This document shows, piece after piece, positions 1-9,707 of a stretch of DNA of 28,444 bases; the stretch's first letter is position 1, and the number at the start of each line of letters is the position of its first letter. The position numbers and the translations under genes were made by a program. The notes below the pieces were generated by a model, which saw nothing but the letters and a program-made list of their open reading frames with translations, made no database searches and was not told the origin of the DNA. Source of the DNA: Rhizophagus sp. LPA8_4_AMF. Its lineage: Eukaryota; Glomeromycota; Glomeromycetes; Glomerales; Glomeraceae. Location: NCBI GenBank assembly GCA_021464525.1, contig JADRCO010000675.1:1-28444 (forward strand), in the 5' to 3' direction.

Positions 1-764
1 TCGTTAAAAGCAATTATCGGTATATAGAATATCGGTATATCGAAGTTTGACTGTACAATTATCATCATTGTTACAAATATAAACGTTTATACTTCCGAAT
101 TCCGATAACTATACTAAATTGGTTACTAAAATTTTTTTTTAAATATTTATTCTGATCTTTAACTACCGATTATCATTTCATTGAAAATTTACAAAAAAAG
201 AACAATAAAAATATTTTCCTGTTTCTTAGTACGGCAGGATTTTTTTTTTTCCGTGTCGATCATATGAAAATCAATGGACACATACACAAATTCTATTTAT
301 TGAATAGTAATGAAAAAGTAATTATAATAATTTGTCATGTTAAACCAATTTTGATTTTTCAAAAGAAAAAAAATAAACTATAATTTCGTTCTGATGAACA
401 TTTTTGTCGTACATGCATACATGTAATCTGCACTACGATCACCAACGTGCAAAATTCTTTCGCAGTTTTACTAATTTAGATTTTTAAATAAAAAATATAT
501 TAAATAACGCGTAGATCCTTCTTTTTTTGGATAATGCCAGGCAGCATTACATAATTCTGGCCCTGAAGAGATGCGTAAGAGCTAATAATAAATGAGTACC
601 CGATTCTCTTGTTACCTATTTATTATCCTTCCGTGTTACTGCAGATTAAAGATTAGATTTTTTAAATAAATTGAGCACTTTCACGGATTTTACTCTCTGC
701 ATTTCTTCCCGAGTTAAAAATATATAGTTATATTTATTAGCTTAAAAACTTTTTAACAAAAAAC
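1..764. other. AT-rich intergenic region upstream of the channel gene
   Basis: No gene is visible here. The stretch has long A/T runs, a repeated ATCGGTATAT motif in the first 45 bases, and an AATTCTGGCC motif near 545-560 that recurs elsewhere in the window. A TATA-like run (AAAAATATATAG, about 716-727) lies about 40-50 bases before the ATG at 765 and could belong to that gene's promoter. This promoter assignment is inference only. Confidence 0.5.
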
Positions 765-3700
765 ATGGAACGTAAAAATAAATTTAGAAGTGGTGTAAAC
801 TATTTTAAGCATAAAGACGAAGTAAACGAAGTAAACGTATATTATGGAGAAGACAAAATCACTGAGAAGAAGGAAGATTATCAAATTGTACTTTGTCAAG
901 ATGGAAAATTTGCTGCTACATTCGATACAGGTAAAAAAATTCACATAAATTTTATTAGCAGTAAACAATTATGCGACTTAAACATATATTGATAAGTTTT
1001 TTGCAAAAAAAAAAAAAATAATTAAATAGCAAATCTTCGGATCAAAATATTGCGGAACACTGATTATCGTCCATTTATATTCAAGAAAAAGAATTTCAGA
1101 AATGAGAATGAATTTGGAGGATCCGTCGAAATTGAGAAAACAATCGCTTATTTTAAAATAAAAGATGATTTTAGTATTGACAAGCTTTACGACCATGACC
1201 CTCCTTCATTTGATGGCAACAACGTTGACTCTTCAGACTGTGACAAAATAGATACAAAAAAAGATAATTTTAGATGGTCTTTTAATATATCAAATATATA
1301 TAATAATAATGACAAATATTTTGTTTTAGTCGCCATATCCCGCATAAACATTGATGAGGATATGAAAGGAAAAAAAGGAAAAAAAGATGATAATGAGTAT
1401 TCTAGTTATGAAAGAGAACAACTTCGTAAAAAGATATTTAAATGTCCTCCTACACCTAACGAACATGAAAATAGAATAAATATACAACAACTTAATGAAA
1501 ATGATGTGAATATACCACCAGAATCCAGAAGTGGTAAAACAACAGATGAAAGTAAAAAAGGAATCGCTATTTATCGTATTGAACTAAATAAATGTCAAGA
1601 AGAGGAAGGAGAGGATGAAAAAGAAGGAAAGGAAAATGAGGAAAAAGAAAAAGAAAAAAAGGAAAATTATGTTAGCGCTTTGACCTGCTATTATTCTAAT
1701 AAAATTTCAGGAATATGTAAATTCATTGAAGTTTCAAGTGAGAAAAATTCAAGTAAAGATAATTTAAGTAAGAATCAAGCTAGTCTCTTCTCTACCGTAG
1801 GTAACCTAGGGGATATAGTCAACCCTTTTGCTAGTGTTAAATACGATTCATATAATTCTGAATTAAGAAGATTTATAATATTGAATTTCCGTGGAATATA
1901 TAATATTGAATTTGACGATGATTTTAATTTTTTGGAATTGAATGAAAAATTTGAATATCCACAAAATATTAGATTTGTATTAGATAATTGGCTTACATTC
2001 GCTGTACTTGCTGATTGTACGAATAAACTTCTTTCATGTATTTACGATAAATATTTTTTGGTTACACGATATAAAAATGGCGTGCAATCGCTTGAAGGTA
2101 ATTGTTTATTTATCTTGTCGTAGTAATGTCAAAAATATATTTGTTAATATAATATATTTTTTAGTTTATGATCTGGCAAAAATGGAACATGAAATTGATG
2201 CAAGACTTGTTGAAAATATCGGAAATGAATATAATAATTATTTTTTTTCAATTAGTAGGTTACAACTTTGTTTTACTCAAATTAATACTGTTAAGTAAGT
2301 TGTAATGTTATAAGTTATTAATCATAATCTTTAATTGGTGCATAATTTCACATTATTAATTTTAAATTTATTAGATTATTTCATATAGAAAATGGGCATC
2401 AAAAAAATTTGAAGAACTAGAAAGAATTTATTTGTTGGAATTTATTGATAGTGATGAAAAATTACTTATAATAGGCAAAGGTCGAAAAGACGAAGGTCTA
2501 AAAAATTACAAAAATCAAAAAAGTGAAGGTCTAGAAATATACGAATATCTGGAAGGAAACAAAGACAAAAACATGCTAAAGTTTATAATTTGGGACCTGT
2601 ACAGTACCGGCGAACATGAATTAGTGGAGTTATACGATTTTCCTATTACTAAAACTAATATAGACACTCGTTTAGCCATAACTTCGGGAAATATTTTACA
2701 AATCGATAATAATGGAAAAGTTTCAACAGTCCTTAAAAAAGTTGAAAATGAAATCAAAAAGAAAAAACCAAATAAAGTTGCAAGTTCAAATATAAACTTA
2801 AAAAAGATTTTTGGAAAGGCAAATGGAAAAGATGATATGTATCATACTATATATTACGATGAAAATATAAATTTCAAGCAAATAGTTAATTACAGAGAAC
2901 CATGGTTACCGGGTGGTTGTGAAATAACTTCTTATTGTATTTATTATAATGAAATAGGAACAGAAACAGAAGCCTTACAGCTTATTGTCGGTAGATCTAC
3001 TGTTCAAATTTGGCATCGAATAAATGATAATAGTAAAAACAAAGATGAGCTTCCTAATAAAGGAGCAGCATTTCTTGAGTATATATGGTCAAATTGTATT
3101 CCGGTAAAGCAAGAAGACGAACAAACGAGATTAAGAATTGAAAAGTTTGAATATGGACCAAATGATGGATCAAAAAGTAAAATAAATGATTTTTATATGA
3201 AGGTATATTGGTATGAAAAAAAAAAGAAAGGAGATGTAAAAAAGAAAGAGCACGAAATAACAGATGAAGAAGCTAAGGAATTAGCTAAGGAAATAGAAGA
3301 AATAGAAAAAAAGTTAAAAGATATCGATGATAACGATGATATAAACGAAATGGAGAAAGAGAAAAGAAAACAAGATATAATAAATATAAGTGAAAAGGTA
3401 AAAAGACGGGAAAAAATAATTCGAGGAAAAGATATTGAAAAATTTCATACAGTAAAACATGCTTGTAAAGCATTAAAACATATAAGAAAGCATCATAAAA
3501 GTAAAAGCGATGCAGATAATTTTAAAGTAAGTCAAACAATTGAAGAAAGAATTTAATTAAAGTTTATCTGTTTTTTTTTAAAAAATAATGCTATTAACAC
3601 TCATTAATACTTCTTTATAACTAAAAAGTATGAAAGGTTGGCTAACTATATTGAACATATAGTCTGGAGATTTGCTAAATATGAGCCAGAAAATTTCAGA

Positions 3701-6288
3701 TTATTAGATGTTCGATATAATCTTATGAAAAGTTTAATACTTGCTGATTGTGATCGTTTAATAAAATTTATATTATTTGGATATGAAGAAACCGCCAAAA
3801 ATAAAATCGATTATAGACATGTGCCAAGTAATAAATCATGGCCAGGAAAAAAGTTTTTAAAAGATGATGACCTTGACTTTGTCAAAAAAGATGATGAGCT
3901 AAAAAAGTCAGAAAATAATATGGAACTAGCAATTTATTATTGTAGAGGTAAATCTAACTTCACTGATGACTATTATTGATTACAATCAAAATAATATTAT
4001 TTTATTTATAGGCCGTGATCCTAAAGATACGATAATTGTCGCATATCTTTTGGAATATTATTCTAGAAATCCAACAAATTGCGTGGGTTGGATGTGTACA
4101 GTTTCTAAGGCAATTCCTTTATTATTAGAAAATAAATATGGTTCGTTATTTATTCTTAATTTTTGTTTTCATCCAAAGAGTTTGTGAAACTTATATTTTT
4201 TTTACATGAAACCATAGACGATTATGCAAGAAAGGTATTTATCAGGTGTTTTGCAGATCAGGAATTCTCAGGCCAAGATCCTGACGAAATTATTACGAAA
4301 GGATACCTATTAGAAAGTCACATTTATAGTGACACCAAATTTATAGCGTTCGTACCTATGGTCAATCTGATATCTGATAAACCTAAGTGGTATGATAATT
4401 GGATTTGGAACAAATTTAAACATTTCAAAAATAAATTCAAAGAAAGTAAATACCTCGAAAAATCACTATTAACTTTACGAGTGGTTCCTTTTCCTGGTTT
4501 TAGTTTAAATAGAATTTCAAAAGAAGGAATAGAATTTACTCCTAAAAAATTTGTTTTTAACATTTTTCTATTCTTATTTATACCACGGAGGTACGAGGTT
4601 GATCATAATGATATGACTAAGTTAAGTCCTTTATCTAGGATGATAATATGTGAGAATTTTGATATTTATGACAATCCAGCAATTGAAGCAGTAATTGATT
4701 TTCAATGGCGAAAAGCAAGACATTTCTTTTTTTTCACTTTCTTTCAATTTCTTGTTTTTTCCACTTGTTTTGGATTAGTTAGCTGGGCATATTTGGATCA
4801 TAGCACTATTATAAACCATTATTCTTTATTTATATTAATTGTGGTATTCTATTATATGGCAATTTATCAACTTATTACTGAAGTATTAGAGTGTCATCAT
4901 CGTGGATTTAGAAAATATTTAAGCAAAATATTTAATATTTTTGATTTAATTTCAATTATGTTTGCTGTAACAATAATGTCAATAATGCTTAAAAATTTTC
5001 AATTTTTTGATGGTTTTGGAAGTGTTAATGAAAATAACAATAGATTAATTGTAGGGATATCATTCTCAATTTTTTTGCTTTGGATTGAATTGGTAATCTT
5101 TGATCTGTATTTAATTGTTTAAGCTTTAGCATAAGAGTATTAATTAATTGACTAATTTTAATAATTTTAGATTCTCTATCTTCGCTTAATGCCAGGTAAA
5201 CATACAAAATTAATATAAAAATATTATTATTTCATAACATCATTATATTACCAGTTAACCTATTCTTTCCACTTGCTAGTAATTGGAATTTATATTTATC
5301 ATGTCATAATCATCTTCAAAACCGTATATCCATTCTTTTTGTTAATTATAATTGTGATATTCGCATTTGCACATACAATGTACAGTATAAGGATCATTTT
5401 TCTGATTCATTAATTCCATCTTAGATTTAACTAAGGTTAACTTCTTTTATTTTAATTTATGTAGGTTTGTACTGCTCAGAAATCCCATAGATATTAAGAC
5501 CAAAGATTCTACATATAGTGGGGTTGCTACAAATTCTTTAACAAATGAGACACTTGATATTAAATTTAAGTCTGATTTTGATCCCATGTCTAGTGATAAT
5601 CCATTCACATCTTTTTCTAAAGCAATGATGGCTACATATTTTTGGATTAGTGGTGATTGGGTTCAAAAAGATGTGTTTGATTATTGGGTTGTTGACGTAT
5701 TTACTCTGATCGCTAGTATATTTCTTGTAATCGTTTTACAAAATATGATGATTGCTTATATGAGGTAATCTTATTTAACAATTTATTAAATATATCTTAT
5801 TCAATATTTCTTTAACTGTTTACTGTCTTTTTAGTAATGTATATGAAGGTGTCACAGCCAAAAGTAGGCAAATTTTATTAAGACTTCGAGCAAATTTCAT
5901 ATCAGATTATGAAGCATTACAACATATTCATTTTTCGAAACCTGGGCCTGAATCAAAACATATATATTACTTTAGTCAAGATGACAATTTTGATGAGTGG
6001 TATAATTCAAGAAGTGATAATGATAAGGGACCTATCTATAAAAGTTTTGAAATCAACTCTACACTTACGTTTAGTAGTATTTTTAAAGAAAAGGATTATG
6101 ACAAATATTCATTTTTATCATACGATAATAATATTAAAATGATAATTGAAGATTATATTAATTTAGTGAATGATAATACTGAGGATTTGATTAAAAAGGT
6201 TATAGATAAAAATAAAATTGAAGAAATTGAAGATATGAAAATTGATTTGGATCGTATATTAGAAAAATTGAAGAAACAATATTTATAA
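765..6288 (+). CDS. Ion-transport (TRP-like) channel protein with long charged N-terminal half, 11 exons
   Basis: Predicted six-helix cation channel of the Ion_trans/TRP type; ion and gating signal are unknown. My splice model joins 765-930, 1030-2097, 2165-2294, 2389-3526, 3629-3947, 4012-4140, 4218-5092, 5171-5195, 5280-5379, 5465-5764 and 5835-6288. All introns are GT-AG with matching phase, giving 1,567 aa. Residues 1 to about 1,000 are soluble, with Glu/Lys-rich stretches near 280-300 and a predicted coiled coil near 730-800; a degenerate beta-propeller is possible. Six hydrophobic segments lie near 1151-1175, 1185-1207, 1223-1242, 1259-1281, 1286-1320 and 1391-1416. A pore helix with ISGDW (about 1378-1382) precedes the last, which continues as QNMMIAYMSNVYEG, typical of a TRP S6. 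The C-terminus is a charged helix (IEEIEDMKIDLDRILEKLKK). The start ATG has A at -3. The family is expanded in Rhizophagus as I recall it. The fold is firm; the exact N-terminal exons are less so. Confidence 0.85.
5171..5195 (+). other. 25-nt microexon of the channel gene
   Basis: Flanked by TTTTAG upstream and GTAAAC downstream, this exon encodes ILYLRLMP plus one base. It supplies the end of the fourth membrane helix and the S4-S5 linker start. Skipping it would remove 25 nt and shift the frame before the pore, so its inclusion decides whether a channel is made. Phases match the neighbouring exons exactly. Confidence 0.75.
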
Positions 6289-6715
6289 ATTTTGATTTTT
6301 AGATTATTTTAACATTTTTTATGATTATACGAGTTCTTAATTGTTTAAGTCATTAGTCAAATTTTTTATTTTTTATTTTACTTTTTTTGGGTCGTTTAAA
6401 ACCGTGATATTCACGTGACTTTGAATATTTGTATTCACATTAATTGATATAGAAAGTAGAAACGAAGTTTAATATTTAGTCATAATCAATTTGCTCAGTT
6501 GATATTTATTGAATTTAAATATTTAGTATATGATTTTCCTCACTCGAGGTAAACTTTTTATGTACTATCACAAAAATAAAGTTCCAACAGTAATTGCAAT
6601 ATTCAATTTCAAATTGAGTTTAAATTTATACGTTTTTCAGTTATTAAATTTTTTCATTACCACGAACTGTAGTAAAAAATCAAATTTAATTCGCAAACAT
6701 TTGTTTTAGGTATAA
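6289..6715. other. Intergenic region after the channel gene
   Basis: No coding signal. AT-rich sequence with one TTCACGTGAC site (CACGTG at 6412-6417). It ends at the left target duplication of the 6724-7086 MITE. Confidence 0.5.
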
Positions 6716-6723
6716 CTTTTCAC
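6716..6723. repeat. Target site duplication, left copy (CTTTTCAC)
   Basis: CTTTTCAC immediately before the element; the identical eight bases follow its other end at 7087-7094. Eight-base duplications are the hallmark of hAT-superfamily insertion. Confidence 0.9.
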
Positions 6724-7086
6724 TAGAGCTTGGAACCGGTTAACGTTAACCGGTTAATTAACCGGTTAAGTCGGTTAACCGGTTAAGACATTGGTTAACC
6801 GGTTAAAACTATTTTGACCATAAATTCATAATTCTGGTCAGATTTACTTAATGCGGCCCAGAGACTTGGTAATTTCAGTCACGTGGTCCCAAATTCGAAA
6901 TTTCAATACTACATTTTTTTTTTATTTATTAATAACGGTATTGATAAAATATGATCTCCTTGCAACTGAATGTATAAGTGAGATCAAAAACTTATACAAT
7001 TTCAGCAAAAAAAATTTTTTAAATAATTTTCTTTATTAACCGGTTAATTAACCGGTTAAGGATTTTTTGGACGGTTCCAAGCTCTA
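6724..7086. mobile_element. hAT-type MITE with iterated AACCGGTT motifs
   Basis: A 363-bp non-autonomous element. Its ends are inverted repeats: TAGAGCTTGGAACCG on the left and CGGTTCCAAGCTCTA on the right. It is bounded by a perfect 8-bp duplication, CTTTTCAC. The palindrome AACCGGTT occurs five times in the left 100 bp and twice near the right end, mostly as TTAACCGGTTAA. No transposase is encoded; the 62-codon open frame inside is incidental. The 8-bp duplication and TAGAG-type terminus fit the hAT superfamily. The subterminal palindromes could be transposase-binding sites (inference). The unbroken duplication suggests a fairly recent insertion. Confidence 0.9.
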
Positions 7087-7094
7087 CTTTTCAC
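7087..7094. repeat. Target site duplication, right copy (CTTTTCAC)
   Basis: Exact second copy of the 8-bp sequence flanking the hAT-type MITE on its left. Confidence 0.9.
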
Positions 7095-7099
7095 CATGG

Positions 7100-7215
7100 T
7101 TTAAGAATCAAAAAACTATTTACTTCATTAATTTACTTGGAAAACCAGAATGCACAATTAATTCTTCTATAAGCCTCTTTAATTTTAGCTCTATTAATAT
7201 CTAACAAGCTAAATC
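7100..7215 (-). pseudogene. Decayed fragment of a Pam18-like J-domain exon
   Basis: Read on the minus strand, bases 7160-7200 are about 88 percent identical to part of exon 3 of the intact pam18 gene (7759-7799) and read [13 protein letters not shown], against [13 protein letters not shown] in the gene. Similarity weakens toward 7110, where a stretch like AATTTACTTGGAAAACC matches the region after the HPD loop, but about 10-20 bases that should encode the HPD motif are missing. No exon 1 or 2 sequence is seen. It is probably a partial duplication of the neighbouring gene or of a paralogue. A separate, diverged J-domain gene is less likely because the catalytic HPD is absent. Confidence 0.6.
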
Positions 7216-7356
7216 TATCAAAAATGTCTAAACAAGTCCCTATTAAATAAAAAAAATATTCTTGTTTTGTGAGATAAATTATCCTTTAAGGGTAAATCTA
7301 TATCCAGCCCCCATGTGATGCTTTTATCCTAAAAAAGGTTATTTTATATGCCGATC

Positions 7357-7380
7357 ATTTAATTCTGGCCAGAATTAAAT
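7357..7380. repeat. Perfect 24-bp palindrome centred on TCTGGCCAGA
   Basis: ATTTAATTCTGG is followed directly by its reverse complement. The same core appears as partial copies at about 6829-6840, 546-556 and at the right edge of the window (28435-28443), so it is a dispersed motif, perhaps the joined ends of a small element. A CACGTG site (7385-7390) follows five bases later. Confidence 0.8.
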
Positions 7381-7394
7381 ATGTCACGTGATTT

Positions 7395-7664
7395 AGCGAA
7401 AGAAAACTGAAAAAGATGTTTTGTCAAATAAGTCAAAAATGACATTCAAAACCATCTTTGATGCTTTAAGCAAAGTTGCAGAGCAGGCAAAAATACATAT
7501 ATTGTATATATTTTAAAAAACTTTGTTTATTAAAAATTTCTTTTTTACAAATTTTTGTTAGATTTAAGCATCATACGGGGGCGAGATACACATTTATCCA
7601 TCCATTATTTAATATTAATATAAAATTTTTGTTAAAGACAAATATTTTTTTCTTTTTTTTTGCA
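7395..7664. other. AT-rich spacer downstream of pam18
   Basis: Low-complexity T-rich DNA lying 3' of the pam18 stop codon. It probably contains that gene's 3' untranslated region. No other feature is supported. Confidence 0.4.
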
Positions 7665-8128
7665 TTATTTTTTAACAATTTTTTCTAGAAAATTCTTGGC
7701 TTCAATAATTTTACTAGCTAAATAAGGAGAACCTCCTCTATCAGGATGATTAAACAACAAAGTTCTTCTATAAGCTTCTTTAATTTTGGCCCTATTAATA
7801 CCTTTTTCTCTATTTATAAAATTTTCTTTTAAAAAAAAAATATATTGCTTTAAATAAATAAATAAATAAAAATTATTTAATAAAGAACATACTTTAAACC
7901 TAAAATTAAGGCAGCTTCACGTTTATTCATTTCGGTATCAAACCCTCCTTTATAATATACACTTCTGATAGTTCTTGATGGTTTATATTTCTGTGTAGCT
8001 TTTATCGCAAATCTACCAGCTGTTCCTGATACTACTCCAATAAGAAATGATGTTACCTAAATCAAGTAAATTAAACTTCATATTAATAAAAAAAAAAAAA
8101 TAAAATTTTTTGATAAATTATTTACCAT
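7665..8128 (-). CDS. pam18: Pam18/Tim14, J-protein of the mitochondrial import motor, 3 exons
   Basis: Pam18 (Tim14) sits in the inner mitochondrial membrane and stimulates the ATPase of mitochondrial Hsp70 at the TIM23 channel, opposed by Pam16. Exons on the minus strand: 8128-8126 (ATG only), 8056-7893 and 7809-7665; introns are GT-AG and phases match, giving 103 aa. A hydrophobic N-terminal segment ([20 protein letters not shown]) is the single membrane helix. Then come the family signatures [18 protein letters not shown], the J-domain helix IKEAYRR, the catalytic HPD in [15 protein letters not shown], and the end EAKNFLEK. Spacing from LGL to HPD equals that of yeast Pam18, which fixes the second acceptor at 7810 rather than the alternatives at 7826 and 7848. 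The protein is short for the family because the intermembrane-space extension is minimal. Confidence 0.93.
8057..8125 (-). other. Intron directly after the pam18 start codon
   Basis: GTAAATAATT at 8125 downward to TTTAG at 8057. The first coding exon is the three bases of the ATG, so the second exon starts at codon 2 (GTA). Without removal of this 69-nt intron the reading frame stops almost at once. Confidence 0.85.
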
Positions 8129-9707
8129 ATTTTTTGAAGGAAAATTTCAAAAATTTTTATAAGAATTGATTTGGGCGTATTTATAATCAATTAGATAAGA
8201 CAGATCATATGACAAACAAGTACTAATGGAAATTTGTTTCAAGAGATCATAGACGGAGAATTCAAATAAAAAAATACTCACGTGAACATATGAAATAGAA
8301 ATTTTTACTCATCATGTATATGTTAGTGCATGAATTTATTCAATATATATAAAAAGTATGTATATATTTAGTTACATGATTTATTCCGTTGCTTGCTGGC
8401 GTATTAATCACGTGAGGTACCAGAGTCTCATATACAGTATATTGTTACATAACAGGAAATATTTACATTATTTGTTTCAATATCAATTATTTCAATAAGA
8501 ATTTGTAAATTGTTCGTGCGTGTAGTTTTTAAGAATAAATTTATATATTGTATTTATTGTTCGTTTAAGCAACATTTCTAAGGAATGCATACATTCGTTA
8601 AATATTTTAATGAAATAAATATTTACCAAATTCTATTTAATCGGAAAAAAAAAACATTTTAAAAAATCAAAGATCAAGTAGTTACTCCAATAATCACTTT
8701 CATTATTAAATAGATAAAGTTACTCCCTATGAAATTTTCAGGTATAATGTTGAAACTAATTAAGTAGGGTTGGATTATTATATATTTTTAAAAATTGGAC
8801 TTTAATTTAAACGTTCATTATGGAATAATAGTCAATTTAAATTTAGCTATTGTTTCAGTCGATGACTGATATTTTTATTATTTTTATGACATCCAATAAT
8901 GAAATCAGTATTAGTTCCTATTGTTCACCGCGGTGACTCCTAATGACTGACGACCGATCACATCCAATAGCTATTTATTAAATTTTTAGTAACTCTTTTC
9001 TTTTTCTTCAGGACCAATTTAAAAAGGATACAATGTTTGGTAGAAGCAGCTTGGATTAAACAGAGATATTTTCGTGAAGTTGTTCCACTCTACATATTAT
9101 TTTTTTTATTGTAAGCATATATTGATTTACCTGATTTGAATACAATTTCATTTTTATTTTTATTACTTGAAAAAATACGAAAAAAAGGACAATTATAGTA
9201 TATATATTGCGTGGTAAATGCGTGCATTTTCTATTACAGAATATACGCTAAAGTATACTGCTGATCTCTTGCGGTTCTGCCGTTTTCATCCGATCTACAG
9301 CATAAAGTAGGGGCTTGACCGAAGATCGGCAGAGCGAGCGCCATCCATTAATGAACAATTATTATTTATTAAAGTATTGAATTTATTAAATTTATTATGC
9401 TAAATCTTAATTTTTGCTTGCGTTTGTGATGTTTGTGATGCGATGTTTGTAGTGTTTGTGAAAATTTTTTTTTATAATATACGTATTATATGCATTATAT
9501 TAAAACGACAAATAAAACAATAAACAGATAGATACGAATTGCATGTTGTTTGGAAATTCTATCTACGAAAAAAAAGTATGAAATGATAATATAAACGGAC
9601 GGATATTAAAATATTAAACGAAAATCTATAAAGTATAAATTAAATAATAACGAAAATAAAATTCTAAATAATTCTAAATAAAATTGCACGAAAATTTAAA
9701 TAAATTT
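8129..9707. other. Intergenic region between pam18 and the F-box gene
   Basis: About 1.6 kb, mostly AT-rich. CACGTG sites lie at 8279-8284 and 8409-8414, both upstream of pam18. A GC-richer island with possible hairpins is at 9270-9345. A short exon-like stretch near 9011-9110 is not supported as a gene. No RNA gene could be identified. Confidence 0.5.
9262..9345. other. GC-rich island with competing hairpins
   Basis: In DNA of low GC content this short block stands out. TCTGCCG (9276-9282) can pair with CGGCAGA (9327-9333), and CCGATCT (9290-9296) with AGATCGG (9323-9329); the two right arms overlap, so the hairpins exclude one another. It does not match tRNA, 5S, U1, U2, U4, U5 or U6 patterns known to me. 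It may be a structured RNA or the core of an old repeat. Confidence 0.3.

Noticed and set aside
6851-7039. 62-codon frame inside the hAT MITE
   Set aside because: It starts and ends within the element, has no domain, and the element is far too short to encode a transposase.
7825-7848. Alternative acceptors for pam18 exon 3 (at 7826 and 7848)
   Set aside because: The first breaks the phase with the GTATGT donor. The second needs a weaker donor and adds residues that spoil the family spacing between LGL and the HPD loop.
9011-9110. Exon-like stretch after CTTCAG reading CLVEAAWIKQRYFREVVP on the plus strand
   Set aside because: It faintly recalls F-box proteins, but spacing of the key residues is wrong, there is no start, and the frame runs into T-rich sequence and a stop.
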